From assembly GCA_012523595.1 (NCBI GenBank), contig JAAYIG010000146.1:1-40947 (forward strand): DNA of 40,947 nucleotides, written 5' to 3'. Each line of letters opens with the position of its first letter. Within the stretch, counting starts at the first letter, position 1. The stretch is from Fibrobacter sp. Its GTDB lineage: Bacteria > Fibrobacterota > Chitinivibrionia > Chitinivibrionales > Chitinispirillaceae. The notes under the pieces are model-generated. The model did not search any database, was not told where the DNA came from, and saw nothing but the letters and a program-made list of their open reading frames with translations. A program made the position numbers and the translations under genes. Shown here one piece after another: positions 7,987 to 17,232 of the stretch.

Positions 7987-9555
7987 ATGGAATATAAAAA
8001 TAACCCTATTCTGCCGTTTCTTGCCATTTTTTTAATGCTTTTCTGTTCGACCGATCTATCGATTGGCCCCGGTTTTCAGTCTATGCAAGAAATTCCAAGC
8101 TCAGTATCCAGACCCGTACTCAGGGTAACTCTTCCCGCAAGCTGGGATGAGAACTGGTTTGCCTCACCTGCGGTCTATGACCTCGATAATGATGGCAGCA
8201 ATGAGATAATAGCATCACGGCACAGTGTACTTTACGTCTGGGGAGCAGACAATAAATTGAAATGGAGAGCGCCGGCAGGAGAGAATGGATCATCTGCTAA
8301 CGATCACGGATCCCGCCGCATGTACTGTTCCCCTGTGGTTGGTGATCTTGACCATGACGGGTTTGGTGAGATTGCGGTAGCGTATGGCAACCAGGTTGCG
8401 GTTTATGACCATCAGGGGAATCTGGAGGCCGGGTGGCCACAGTCGTTTCCAGGTTCAGGTGATGAAATAAGATCTCTGGCTGCAGGTGATCTTGATAATG
8501 ACAACCGGTATGAAATCTGCGTTGTGAAGACATCCAAAGGACCGGTAACAAATATCTGGCGGGTAGATGGAACAGTTCTGAGCGGATGGCCTCAGGTACA
8601 GGACTGGACTGCCCGCAATGATTATGGCGGTTACAACCAGAACATTGGTATTGCAGACCTCGATGGCGACGGGATGAATGATATCGTAAGTACCTATGAC
8701 ATCTGCCACATAGGAATCATGAGGTCCGATGGATCGGAATTCACAGCCTCAGGATTTTTCAAGGGTAAATATGCCAGCTCGGTTCCTATGTTTCATGATA
8801 TTGCACTTGCGGCCCAGGGGTGGGGTGGTGACGGAAACGACAGGGATGAGTTCACAGATTCACCGCCTGCTTTTGCAGATGTGGATTTTGACGGTTTACC
8901 TGAAATAATTCTTTTTTCGGACCATGAGCGTGCAGGAGAGTATAAAAACCGGGGAAACAGTCTATGGATATTAAATCCGGACATGACCAGAGTCCCGGGG
9001 CTGGAAAAGCCGGTCACAACTGGTATGCCGCTTTACACTGGTTACCAGGACAACATAGTTCAGGTTGCTCCATCACCATGCATTTTCACCATGAATACCG
9101 GCAGACCGCACATAATAGTACCTTCCTATGATGGAAATCTCTATTGTTTCAGTCCTGACGGGGCGATTTTGTGGAAGGTACAATTTGACAACAGCGGGGG
9201 AGCGTTTGTCGGATGCAGTGAGGCTGCAGCGGGTGATCTCAACAATGATGGGATTTCGGAGATCGTCTTCTGCACTTATTCGACTGAAAATGGAAAGTCT
9301 CATCTGGTAATTTTAAGCAGCGATGGAAAACTGCTTCACAGGGTGCCTCTTGAAAAGCGGGGATCAATGGCTGCACCAACAATAGCTGATGTCGATAATG
9401 ATGGAGTTCTGGAGATAATAGTCTCACTCAAAGATACGATCGGAAAAGGAGCTGGGGGAGTACAGATCTATGATGTATCATCTGCAAAGTCAGGCTGTCT
9501 TGAGTGGCCGACCGGAAGGGGGAATTATCTAAGGACCGGATTATTCAAGGAGTGA
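7987..9555 (+). CDS. Secreted FG-GAP/VCBS repeat beta-propeller protein
   Basis: The protein has 522 residues. An N-terminal hydrophobic signal (about 8-20, with a cysteine at 20 that could be lipidated although the preceding LMLF is not a standard lipobox) leads to a propeller. At least seven calcium-loop repeats are visible: DLDNDGSNEI, DLDHDGFGEI, DLDNDNRYEI, DLDGDGMNDI, DVDFDGLPEI, DLNNDGISEI and DVDNDGVLEI. They are spaced roughly 45-120 residues apart. This is the FG-GAP/VCBS pattern of integrin-like propellers, which bind calcium and often mediate surface adhesion or glycan binding. There is no catalytic domain or sorting tail. It is divergent from the zincin-like lipoprotein gene across 185 AT-rich bases that must hold both promoters. 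Confidence 0.82.
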   Translation: MEYKNNPILPFLAIFLMLFCSTDLSIGPGFQSMQEIPSSVSRPVLRVTLPASWDENWFASPAVYDLDNDGSNEIIASRHSVLYVWGADNKLKWRAPAGENGSSANDHGSRRMYCSPVVGDLDHDGFGEIAVAYGNQVAVYDHQGNLEAGWPQSFPGSGDEIRSLAAGDLDNDNRYEICVVKTSKGPVTNIWRVDGTVLSGWPQVQDWTARNDYGGYNQNIGIADLDGDGMNDIVSTYDICHIGIMRSDGSEFTASGFFKGKYASSVPMFHDIALAAQGWGGDGNDRDEFTDSPPAFADVDFDGLPEIILFSDHERAGEYKNRGNSLWILNPDMTRVPGLEKPVTTGMPLYTGYQDNIVQVAPSPCIFTMNTGRPHIIVPSYDGNLYCFSPDGAILWKVQFDNSGGAFVGCSEAAAGDLNNDGISEIVFCTYSTENGKSHLVILSSDGKLLHRVPLEKRGSMAAPTIADVDNDGVLEIIVSLKDTIGKGAGGVQIYDVSSAKSGCLEWPTGRGNYLRTGLFKE

Positions 9556-9620
9556 GCCTGATGCCAACGGACAGGTGTTTCCTGGAGTCGGAATTTAAGC
9601 TCCAGTAAAAAGGATTTATC

Positions 9621-12119
9621 TTAAAAACCTTTAGAAATCGTAAACCCAAAGGACTGCTGGTCTGTAGAGGCGATATCCTTCTGCTCCGGGTTGGCCATCT
9701 GTTGCCATCTGATAGTATTAATCACGAAACTGTCGTATCCGGATTTGCCTGATTTGCGATCTACTCCAAGAATATCATACGCAAATATAGAGAGGGTGAT
9801 GTCCTCGGGAAGAAAAAAATGCAGGCTGGCGTTCAGTTTTTTTGGAACTCCGCGGAGACGCTCAGAAAAACTGCCATTCTGGATATCCAGGTAATTGTAG
9901 CCATCCTTTTCATCCCTGTCATAAAGGCTTTTTCTTCCCGGTAATCCCCAGAAGAGGCGGAGGTTGGTATTGAATACTATCCAGGGAAGTGGTTTTACAG
10001 TCAGGTAAAATTTAGTTGTATTGGTGGAAAGGTTGAGAAAATTCTTGCCGTCAACTGTAATTCCATCACTGACAAGGTTTACTTTAACAGTATCATAGGT
10101 GCCGTCAGACACCGGGTAATACCTGCCCTGATATGTGGTATCATACCAACTATCACTGGTTTTGTCGTAATGGGGTTGGATAAAATATTTATCCTGGGAT
10201 CTGCTTTCTGTAAAAACAGGACGCTGCAAAGTATGATTTCCTCCAAAAACTATGAACCTTGTTTCAAGTTTACAATCAAGGTCGAAGTTGCCGTAATTGT
10301 ACTTTCCAGCATTAATCACTCTGAACAATACCTGTGACCATCCGAACAGATTTGTTACCTGTCCAAGTGCTGCAGAAGGCGTGATTGTGAAGAGATCTCC
10401 GATTGTGTGAGTGGATGTCAATTCAATCGAGCGGACTTTTTCCGGTTTCAGGGAGTGCAGTTCCTCGACAGATGGTACCATAGGAAGAATATCAGTGTAA
10501 ATGTTCGGTTTTTGCCTTGATCTCTCAAATGAGGGGTCGGTTCTGATATCACCCGTTTCAGGATCAAAATGGTTGCGATTGTACTCATAGTTATCTGCAC
10601 TTCCGTTATTGGAAGCAGTCTGGTAGATCAGTTTGAAGAAGTGGTTGTACCACGGGTTGAATACCAGAGCGATTTTGGGATTTGCCATAAAAGCCCTGGT
10701 GTGGAAATCAAGTCTGCCGCCCAGGTCGATTCCAAATTTATCTGTTATATCAAAGAATCCTTCGGAAAAGAGGGAGAGTGTCTGGTAATTGACATCGCTT
10801 ACTACTTTGTATCCTTGGATTTCCTCTCTGGAGTTTTTCCCTTCCATGTCTTTTCCAATAAGATCGAGCCGGTATTCCATCCCTGCAGCAAACTGGAGTT
10901 TATCGACGGATTTAAGGAGAAACATGGTGCTAAGGGTAAAGCGACTCTCTCCGAATGTTTCAGCGATGAAACCTGGTGAGCGAGAATTGGCGGCTGAGTA
11001 TCCTGCGCGTTGTTCTGTTCCGATACGGGTGGTGTTTCTGTCGAAACCGCACTTTATTTTCAGAATATTTTTATTAAAAGTGAAATTGTAAGAACCCTCT
11101 GCAGAAAGATTATCTGAAATATATTGCCGCTGGTTTTCGCCGAATGATTCAGTGCTGAACCATACCGAATCATCTGGCTCGATGATCCTGCCATCCACAG
11201 TTCTGTTGCCGGCGGTGGAATCAATTGACTGATTATTGAGCTCCGGCCATGGGTCAATCGTAAACCAACCCCCTGCATTCTCAATCTGCCTGGTTGCTCT
11301 GACATACAGATCAAAATTGTCGATCTGCCAGCCGAAGGATGCCCTCATGTTGCCATCTGTGGAGCCGTAACTTCCGTCAGAGGGGACCCCTCCTGGGATG
11401 GGTGTGCCGGGACAGGGCCAGCTCGGGTTACCGTAAATTTTTGATTTGTGAAGACCGGTTCCTTCTGATTTTCGGTAACCGGCAGAAAAAGAGATCTTCT
11501 GATTGTCAGATGGTGAACCGAAAAGAGTGACATCAATGTCAGCTCCTCGCGGGATTGTGAATCCTGTGTTGACTTGTGCGTTTTTATTGCCGGTCTTTTT
11601 TGTAACCACGTTGACAATTCCGGCAATCGCTCCGGAACCATAAATCACACCGGCTGGTCCCCTGAGTACCTCCACCCGCTCTATATCATTTAGTAAGCCA
11701 AGAACAACTTCTCCCTGGAACCCGTCCCTGGCCTGTGCGTTCATCTTATGACCATTAACAAGGTAGATGAGCTTGGTATGGCGGTCGTTTGCAACTCCCC
11801 TCATCCCCCAGAGAGTACCGTTCCATTTGTTATACATGTACTGAAAACCGGGGACAAAGATCTCCAGAAGCTCTGAAATGTTACGGGCGCCGGAGTACTT
11901 TATCATTTCTGAGGTAATTATTGTCATGCTTACCGGAGATTTCTTGTAATCGAGTTCCAGAAAGGATCCTGAGGAGAGCTCAACAGCCAGAAGCTCTCCA
12001 AGCGAGAGTTCATCGATTATCTCCGATGGGGTTTCCGGGAATACTAAAACCGAAAGAAGAATGATCTGACCAGCGGAAAGGCTCAATGATTTCAATGAAA
12101 ACATGAACTTTTTTTTCAT
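9621..12119 (-). CDS. TonB-dependent outer membrane receptor
   Basis: The protein has 832 residues. A signal peptide (about 1-30) is followed by a segment SLGELLAVELSSGSF that resembles the region ahead of the plug in many receptors, then a plug domain (about 60-175, with RNISELLEIFVPGF, LIYLVNGHKMN and ERVEVLRGPAGVIYGSGAI). A 22-strand-type barrel fills the rest and ends in a terminal phenylalanine (FTISKGF), the usual BamA insertion signal. Such receptors import siderophores, cofactors, metals or oligosaccharides using TonB energy. Its start overlaps the end of the binding-protein gene by four bases, so it is the last gene of the kinase/regulator/binding-protein operon. The ligand is not evident. 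Codon use and composition look like the neighbours. Confidence 0.92.
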   Translation of the reverse strand: MKKKFMFSLKSLSLSAGQIILLSVLVFPETPSEIIDELSLGELLAVELSSGSFLELDYKKSPVSMTIITSEMIKYSGARNISELLEIFVPGFQYMYNKWNGTLWGMRGVANDRHTKLIYLVNGHKMNAQARDGFQGEVVLGLLNDIERVEVLRGPAGVIYGSGAIAGIVNVVTKKTGNKNAQVNTGFTIPRGADIDVTLFGSPSDNQKISFSAGYRKSEGTGLHKSKIYGNPSWPCPGTPIPGGVPSDGSYGSTDGNMRASFGWQIDNFDLYVRATRQIENAGGWFTIDPWPELNNQSIDSTAGNRTVDGRIIEPDDSVWFSTESFGENQRQYISDNLSAEGSYNFTFNKNILKIKCGFDRNTTRIGTEQRAGYSAANSRSPGFIAETFGESRFTLSTMFLLKSVDKLQFAAGMEYRLDLIGKDMEGKNSREEIQGYKVVSDVNYQTLSLFSEGFFDITDKFGIDLGGRLDFHTRAFMANPKIALVFNPWYNHFFKLIYQTASNNGSADNYEYNRNHFDPETGDIRTDPSFERSRQKPNIYTDILPMVPSVEELHSLKPEKVRSIELTSTHTIGDLFTITPSAALGQVTNLFGWSQVLFRVINAGKYNYGNFDLDCKLETRFIVFGGNHTLQRPVFTESRSQDKYFIQPHYDKTSDSWYDTTYQGRYYPVSDGTYDTVKVNLVSDGITVDGKNFLNLSTNTTKFYLTVKPLPWIVFNTNLRLFWGLPGRKSLYDRDEKDGYNYLDIQNGSFSERLRGVPKKLNASLHFFLPEDITLSIFAYDILGVDRKSGKSGYDSFVINTIRWQQMANPEQKDIASTDQQSFGFTISKGF

Positions 12120-13105
12120 TTTAATACCTTGTCTATACTCTTGAGTGTCTCATCGGAGATTCCGAAAGATTTTTTTGCCTGTCTGTAGTTGATAATTTTG
12201 TAAATGGCCAGAGGTGGTTCGACTTTGCTCTTCATAACTTTCCAGTTGTTCTCGCGTATATTATAGATAATCTCAGCAGCCTGATTTCCCAACGAGAGAT
12301 GATCCGGAAGGACTGCGAAAGTACCGAAATTCATCTGAGGATTCACAAATACATCAACACCTACTATGACCGGGATTTGTGCCTGTGAAGTGATTGGAAC
12401 CCAGACACTTTCAATATAATCGCTCTGAAGAAGGAGGTTGTCATTTGGTACCCATAGAGCCTGAATCCCTCTTGTTTCAATGAGTTCTGCCAGCGCTTTT
12501 CTCAGGAGGTATTTCATATTCCTGCTTTTATTGGGAAGCGAAATGTCGATCAGGTCTATTCTTTCCTTTTTACAGAATGCTTTGTTGACTTCGATGAAAT
12601 TTTCCAGAAACTCACGATGCACCACCCCTACAGTGTTGATCTGTCTGTTTAAAACTGTTCTGAGACTCAGAATACTGGTGACTGCGGGCACTTCATAGGA
12701 AATTCCTGTAGCGTTGGATAGGCCATCTATGGCATTGGCGACAAGGACCCCCATCAGTGAAACGGATGGTAACACTTGTGAAGTGTCTCTTATTCCACTG
12801 TGATATTTTTTAAACAGAGAAATTGCCAGATTGTCCATCAATACTGCAAGCTTTGGCTTTTTTGATGTGACTTCAGATTCTATATCACTGATCGCAGTCT
12901 TTTTGGTGACAACCATATCATGAATAATGAAGTCATTTATTATCTCAGATGTCAGTCCGGAGAGTACATCTCTGAATTCCTGGCCTTCTCCTCTCAGGAT
13001 CAGAACCGGGTCTTTTGGATATGCATACATCCCGGGAATGCAGATCGCAAGGATCACTATCATGGCACAAAACCGGCAGAGTCTAATTAATCTGATCATT
13101 TCCAT
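12116..13105 (-). CDS. ABC-type periplasmic substrate-binding protein (ABC_sub_bind-like, PF04392 type)
   Basis: The protein has 329 residues. An N-terminal signal peptide (about 1-28, ending MYA) leads to a two-lobed periplasmic-binding fold. The order of segments, with VLVANAIDGLSNATGISYEVP, NRQINTVGVVHR, RGIQALWVPNDNLLLQ and VDVFVNPQMNFGTFAVLPDH in sequence, matches the ABC_sub_bind family (related to LsrB/TrpX-like proteins). No permease or ATPase gene is nearby, which argues for a role in sensing or ligand hand-over rather than classical import. It overlaps the upstream binding-protein gene by ten bases and the receptor gene by four. A start at ATG 13099 is also possible. Confidence 0.75.
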   Translation of the reverse strand: MEMIRLIRLCRFCAMIVILAICIPGMYAYPKDPVLILRGEGQEFRDVLSGLTSEIINDFIIHDMVVTKKTAISDIESEVTSKKPKLAVLMDNLAISLFKKYHSGIRDTSQVLPSVSLMGVLVANAIDGLSNATGISYEVPAVTSILSLRTVLNRQINTVGVVHREFLENFIEVNKAFCKKERIDLIDISLPNKSRNMKYLLRKALAELIETRGIQALWVPNDNLLLQSDYIESVWVPITSQAQIPVIVGVDVFVNPQMNFGTFAVLPDHLSLGNQAAEIIYNIRENNWKVMKSKVEPPLAIYKIINYRQAKKSFGISDETLKSIDKVLK

Positions 13106-13800
13106 TTATCTATCCCAAAAAGTTGCTTTGTTTCGCTCTGCAAACTCTTCAGTCCGTTTATGACAGCGGTACCCTTTTTCCCTTTGAAAACAGCAAGAGC
13201 CACTATGCCTTGCTTCCCGGCGGATAACGGTGTCACTTCCAGGGGACGGTTTGTTAAGGTTTTCAGAAACTCAACTTTACTTTCCTCCGTCAATACAAAA
13301 TCCGCCATTTCAAAGATAAGTAGCGGAATCAGGTCCTCGGGTTTGTTTACTCTCTTGATTCTGGGCATTACAGGAAAGATTTCACGGACAAAATTGATCA
13401 TTCCAGTCCTGCCCAGGAAATCAACTGTACCTACTACTGATTCCGAGTCGATTGCCGGAGAATGGTTACTGTTTTTCATAGAGACAAGTACATATCTCTC
13501 TTCTGTGTTTTCTCCCCGGGCTCCTCTGAAAACAATTGAATAATTGTTGAGTTGATGAATAATGGCAGTTTTTGTGAGAATTGCATCAGGTGGCTCCATT
13601 GATACACGGGCCAGGAAATCTGAGGCGTTGCCGAATACAAACACCCGGACATCTTTCATTGAACTCTGGAGCTTTTCAAAGATAATGTGAGGCCTGGTTG
13701 CGGATGGATAGAAAACATAAAGCTTTTCGGAAGCATTAAGCTCTTCAGGAGCTGAAAACAAAATCCCTATGGAGATTACTCTCAGTGCAATTTTAATCAT
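13096..13800 (-). CDS. Periplasmic binding protein-like protein (PhnD/phosphonate-binding-like)
   Basis: The protein has 234 residues. The start at 13800 was chosen because GGAAAT precedes the ATG and a signal peptide then opens the protein (MIKIALRVISIGILFSAPEE, cleavage near LNA). The frame stays open to 13881 upstream. The segments FLARVSMEPPDAILTK, GTVDFLGRTGMINFVREIFP, FEMADFVLTEESK and VALAVFKGKKG follow the pattern of type-2 periplasmic-binding folds of the PhnD class. Like the next gene, it has no partner permease or ATPase. It is separated from the regulator gene by 163 bases in which I found no -24/-12 or clear -35/-10 motif. It shares an operon with the second binding protein and the receptor. 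Confidence 0.65.
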   Translation of the reverse strand: MIKIALRVISIGILFSAPEELNASEKLYVFYPSATRPHIIFEKLQSSMKDVRVFVFGNASDFLARVSMEPPDAILTKTAIIHQLNNYSIVFRGARGENTEERYVLVSMKNSNHSPAIDSESVVGTVDFLGRTGMINFVREIFPVMPRIKRVNKPEDLIPLLIFEMADFVLTEESKVEFLKTLTNRPLEVTPLSAGKQGIVALAVFKGKKGTAVINGLKSLQSETKQLFGIDKWK

Positions 13801-13963
13801 ATTTCCATATTGATTCTGCTTGATGCAGAGCATGGAAGTTATCACCGGAAATCCACGACAATAAGCAGGTAATATTGACAAGACAATTTCATCTAAACCG
13901 GGTTATGATTAAATGAACATCCAAAATAAATTGTCAGATGGAAACATTCCAACAATTTCTTTG

Positions 13964-15391
13964 CTATATTGTCACTCTCCGCCTTTCTGCCTGAAACCGG
14001 CGGCTGAGAGTTGACTGAGAGACTCCCAGAAGACGTGCTGCGATGCTCTGGTTCCCTTCAGATCGTTGCATGGCCTCTGAGAACAAATATTCTTCCACTT
14101 CTCTCAATGTAGGAAAACGATCCGGAGGAAGGATAATGGGAGAATATTCCTCTGTAATCTCTTCGATCTCTTTTTTTTCGCTTTTGTTTTGAATGTAATC
14201 ACGGAAGAATTCAAGAGACAGTGCTCCGGAATTGTGCCGTGCCATTGCATCGTAGATCATCGATTGCAATTCCCGAATGTTTCCCGGAAATGAGTAACTG
14301 CCAAGCAGAATTTTCAGTTCGCGGGGAATCTGTGGCTTTTCTTTTTCCATCGATTGAGAGGCTTCCTCCACAAAAGCTTCTATCAGAAGCGGAAGATCGT
14401 CCAGACGTTCCCGGAGGGGAGGGATATGAATGTGATGTGTGGCGAGCCGATAGTAAAGGTCTTTACGGAACAGATTTGCCTCGGATTTACTGCCGATGTC
14501 GGCATTGGTGGCAGCGATGATTCTGGCATTACTGAGACGCGGTGTATCCGATCCAAGAGGAGAGTACTCCTTTTCCTGGAGCAGTCTCAGGAGCTTTACC
14601 TGAGATTTAGGGTTGAGGTCACCTATTTCATCCAGAAAAAGTACTCCGTTTTCTGCATTGTGGATCAATCCCCGGCGGGGAGAATCTGCGCCTGTGAATG
14701 CGCCTTTTGTGTGCCCGAACAGGGTGTCAGAAAATATAGTGTCCTCGAGTCCGGCAACATTTACCGCTACAAAATTGCCCTGAAGACGGCTTTGTTTGTA
14801 CACTGCACGGGCAACAAGCTCTTTCCCGGTCCCGCTTTCCCCTGTTATGAGTACGGGTTTTGAACTGGAAGCTATTGCTTCTATATACCTGAAAATCGAT
14901 TTCATGTTTTCATTATTGGTAATTATCTCATTGAAATTCTCCGGATTCTGCAATTTACGACTCAGGACCTGTTTCTTCAGAAGCCTTACTTCCTGCTTTA
15001 ATTCAAAAATTTCGAGTGCCCTGAAAATGCAGGCGGATAAGTGACTTTTCTCTACCGGTTTTATCATATAGTCAAATGCACCGAGCTTCATGCAGCGGAC
15101 AGCAGTTTCGATTTTATCAACCGCAGTAATTACAATGACCGGTATCTCCGGGTACTGCTGGTTAAGGGTTTCCAGCAGTTCCTGTCCGGTAAGTCCCGGC
15201 ATATTCAAATCCAGAATGACAATTGAAATCCTTTCCCTGCTCAGTAACTGCATGGCATGTGTACTTTCGCTGCAAAGGATCAGGTTGTCAAATCCATTAT
15301 ACCTGAGAAGCGATTTGTACGACTGAAGCGCATCAAGTTCATCATCGACGATGAGAATAGGCAGAAGCGGGTTTTTCGATCTCTCTTCCAT
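13964..15391 (-). CDS. NtrC-family sigma54-dependent response regulator
   Basis: The protein has 475 residues in the standard three-part order. Receiver domain about 10-125: VDDE acidic pair at 15-18, phosphorylated D61 in VILDLNMPG, K111. AAA+ domain about 155-380: Walker A GESGTGKE at 184-191, the sigma54-contact loop GAFTGA at 230-235, Walker B GVLFLDEIGD at about 249-258, and arginine-rich SYSFPGNIREL later. C-terminal Fis-type helix-turn-helix, about 430-470 (NQSIAARLLGVSQSTLSRR). It activates sigma54 promoters after phosphorylation, surely by the kinase encoded ten bases upstream. All key residues are present. Good sigma54 promoters nearby, especially ahead of the C25 protease, are candidate targets. 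Confidence 0.95.
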   Translation of the reverse strand: MEERSKNPLLPILIVDDELDALQSYKSLLRYNGFDNLILCSESTHAMQLLSRERISIVILDLNMPGLTGQELLETLNQQYPEIPVIVITAVDKIETAVRCMKLGAFDYMIKPVEKSHLSACIFRALEIFELKQEVRLLKKQVLSRKLQNPENFNEIITNNENMKSIFRYIEAIASSSKPVLITGESGTGKELVARAVYKQSRLQGNFVAVNVAGLEDTIFSDTLFGHTKGAFTGADSPRRGLIHNAENGVLFLDEIGDLNPKSQVKLLRLLQEKEYSPLGSDTPRLSNARIIAATNADIGSKSEANLFRKDLYYRLATHHIHIPPLRERLDDLPLLIEAFVEEASQSMEKEKPQIPRELKILLGSYSFPGNIRELQSMIYDAMARHNSGALSLEFFRDYIQNKSEKKEIEEITEEYSPIILPPDRFPTLREVEEYLFSEAMQRSEGNQSIAARLLGVSQSTLSRRFQAERRRVTI

Positions 15392-15401
15392 ATCTCTCCT
15401 G

Positions 15402-17141
15402 TTATTTGTTTTGTGCAGGAAGGATTACTCTTACAAGAGTTCCTTTTCCAGGTTCAGACTCGAACTGCAGATGACCTTTGTGAGCCTTGACAATATGGGA
15501 GGACACTGCAAGGCCAAGCCCGGTTCCACCCTGGTTGTGTTTTGTAGTAAAAAATGACTGTGAAATTTTCTCCAGTGTCTCTTTGTCCATGCCGCAGCCC
15601 TGGTCCTGGATGGAAATAATGATGCTCTGAGCAGTGCTGTCGTATTCTGTGGATACAAACACTTCTTTATTCGTATCGTTTAAAGACTGGCAGGCATTCA
15701 GAATGAGGTTTACAACCACCTGCTCGAGTCTCTGATGAACACCTTCGACAAGCGGTAGGCCTTCTTTGAGATCAACGTTGAAATTGACGGTGTATTTCCT
15801 TATCTCGTTTTCGATTATTTCTATGGAATCTCTTATGATCCGGTTTATATCCAGATTCGCTTTCAGCTCTCCACTGTTCTTTCTGCCGTAGTTTTTGAGC
15901 TCTTCAACAATACTCTTTATCCGCCTGGAATTATTGATTATCCGCGATATCAACTGAGGCACCTCCTCAGCCATATCCTCAGAGGTGTAACCCCCAACTT
16001 TGAAATGCCCGTTCTGATTTACATGTTCATCGATTATTCTCTGTATGTCATCCCACATCTCCTCAAGTGCTCCAGCTGAGAGGAGTATGGAATTGTTTGG
16101 ATTATTGACCTCATGTGCCACACCCGCTACAAGGGTTCCAAGTGTCACAAGCTTGTTTGCCTGTATTAACTGCTCTTTATAGGAATTGTTCAGCTGAACG
16201 GTCCGTTCCTCTACTATCTGTTCAAGATTGTCAGTGTAGGATTTTATAGTCTCGCGCATGGTCTCAAAAGCATTTCCAAGGAGCCCGATTTCATCATCGT
16301 TCGATGTTTTTACAGGAATATTGTAATTGCCGGAAGAGATTCTGTCGGCAGCAACTGCCAGTTCATCAATCGGTTTTGTAATCGACCGGGCCTGATTGTT
16401 AGCCACTCTTATTTCGTATAGTAGTAATAGGAAACTTACCACAACCAGGATGATAGTATATTTGGCGACCTCTTTCAGAAAGTCTCTCTTAAGTTCGTGA
16501 ATTGACTGTTCCATTCTTGCCGTTGATATTCCGTACCTTATCGTCCCCATTCTCTGTCCCATTACCTCTACAGGGGCAGCAAACTCAAAAACTCCGGGAC
16601 CGACCTGGGTAATACGCTTGTAGCTTACTTCATTGATTTTATTTGCCCATCTGCTCATGGAATCGATAGCAGCGGTCAATGGTTTGAACAAGCTGCAGGG
16701 TGTGCCTGGGGTCACGTTTACCCATGGTTGACAGAATGCATCCATGTAGATACCATAGATCACATCCTTATCTTTCTGAATAGTGGATGAGACAAGCTCG
16801 TTTATGCTGTGGAAAGCATTATCCGCTACCATACCCTGCAGTGCGATGCTGTTATTGGCCACCAGCACTCTGCCTTTATCAAGAAGATTTTCCCGTATCC
16901 TCTCTTCTCCCTCTTTGAATGTGTTGTGCGAGAGGATTATAAGAAGTATGGAGGTGGTGATCTGGGAAACACCAAGAGTTATCAGCAGGATTTGCATTAC
17001 TAATGTAAAAAGCTTTTTGCGGATACTCTTGAATTTTACACTCATACATATGATGTTGCTGAAAGATTGCTTTCGGTCAGTAATAGTTTTTAAAGATGGA
17101 TAAAATAGTCTTTTGCAGAGAGGAATGTTCTGAATTTCCAT
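15402..17141 (-). CDS. Membrane sensor histidine kinase, partner of the NtrC-type regulator
   Basis: The protein has 579 residues from ATG 17141. ATG 17045 (residue 33, MSVKFKSIRKK) is also likely, since it starts just before the first membrane helix; neither has a clear Shine-Dalgarno sequence. Order: TM1 (about 43-70); periplasmic sensor of about 150 residues with no family I can name; TM2 (about 226-243); HAMP (about 244-297); coiled coil; HisKA with VAGVAHEVNNPNNS (H343 phosphorylated); HATPase_c with NLILNACQSL (N box), DQGCGMD (G1) and GGTGLGLAVSS (G2). It is a NtrB/ZraS-like kinase with intact catalytic motifs. With two binding proteins and a receptor in the same cluster, the sensor domain may read a liganded binding protein. 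Confidence 0.93.
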   Translation of the reverse strand: MEIQNIPLCKRLFYPSLKTITDRKQSFSNIICMSVKFKSIRKKLFTLVMQILLITLGVSQITTSILLIILSHNTFKEGEERIRENLLDKGRVLVANNSIALQGMVADNAFHSINELVSSTIQKDKDVIYGIYMDAFCQPWVNVTPGTPCSLFKPLTAAIDSMSRWANKINEVSYKRITQVGPGVFEFAAPVEVMGQRMGTIRYGISTARMEQSIHELKRDFLKEVAKYTIILVVVSFLLLLYEIRVANNQARSITKPIDELAVAADRISSGNYNIPVKTSNDDEIGLLGNAFETMRETIKSYTDNLEQIVEERTVQLNNSYKEQLIQANKLVTLGTLVAGVAHEVNNPNNSILLSAGALEEMWDDIQRIIDEHVNQNGHFKVGGYTSEDMAEEVPQLISRIINNSRRIKSIVEELKNYGRKNSGELKANLDINRIIRDSIEIIENEIRKYTVNFNVDLKEGLPLVEGVHQRLEQVVVNLILNACQSLNDTNKEVFVSTEYDSTAQSIIISIQDQGCGMDKETLEKISQSFFTTKHNQGGTGLGLAVSSHIVKAHKGHLQFESEPGKGTLVRVILPAQNK

Positions 17142-17174
17142 TTGTAATTACTGATTTTCTTCTGTTTATTAATA

Positions 17175-17204
17175 AAAGCCTCCTTTTCGAAAAAAGGAGG
17201 CTTT
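17175..17204 (-). terminator. Intrinsic terminator after the C25 protease gene
   Basis: A perfect 13-bp stem (17175-17187 with 17192-17204; core AAGCCTCC / GGAGGCTT) with a four-base loop (CGAA). On the minus strand it is followed by TTTTATT. It lies 29 bases beyond the protease stop codon and ends protease transcription before the kinase gene, whose coding region starts 33 bases further on. Confidence 0.85.
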
Positions 17205-17232
17205 GATCTGCTTTCCGCTTTAGTGAAACAGA

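Noticed and set aside
9582-9605. Terminator between the VCBS protein and the TonB receptor
   Set aside because: Only a 6-bp stem (CTGGAG/CTCCAG) with a 12-base loop and no strong T-run on either strand.
10569-10979. Plus-strand frames inside the TonB receptor and the NtrC-type regulator (also 14354-14863)
   Set aside because: They are antisense to well-conserved proteins and show no domain of their own.
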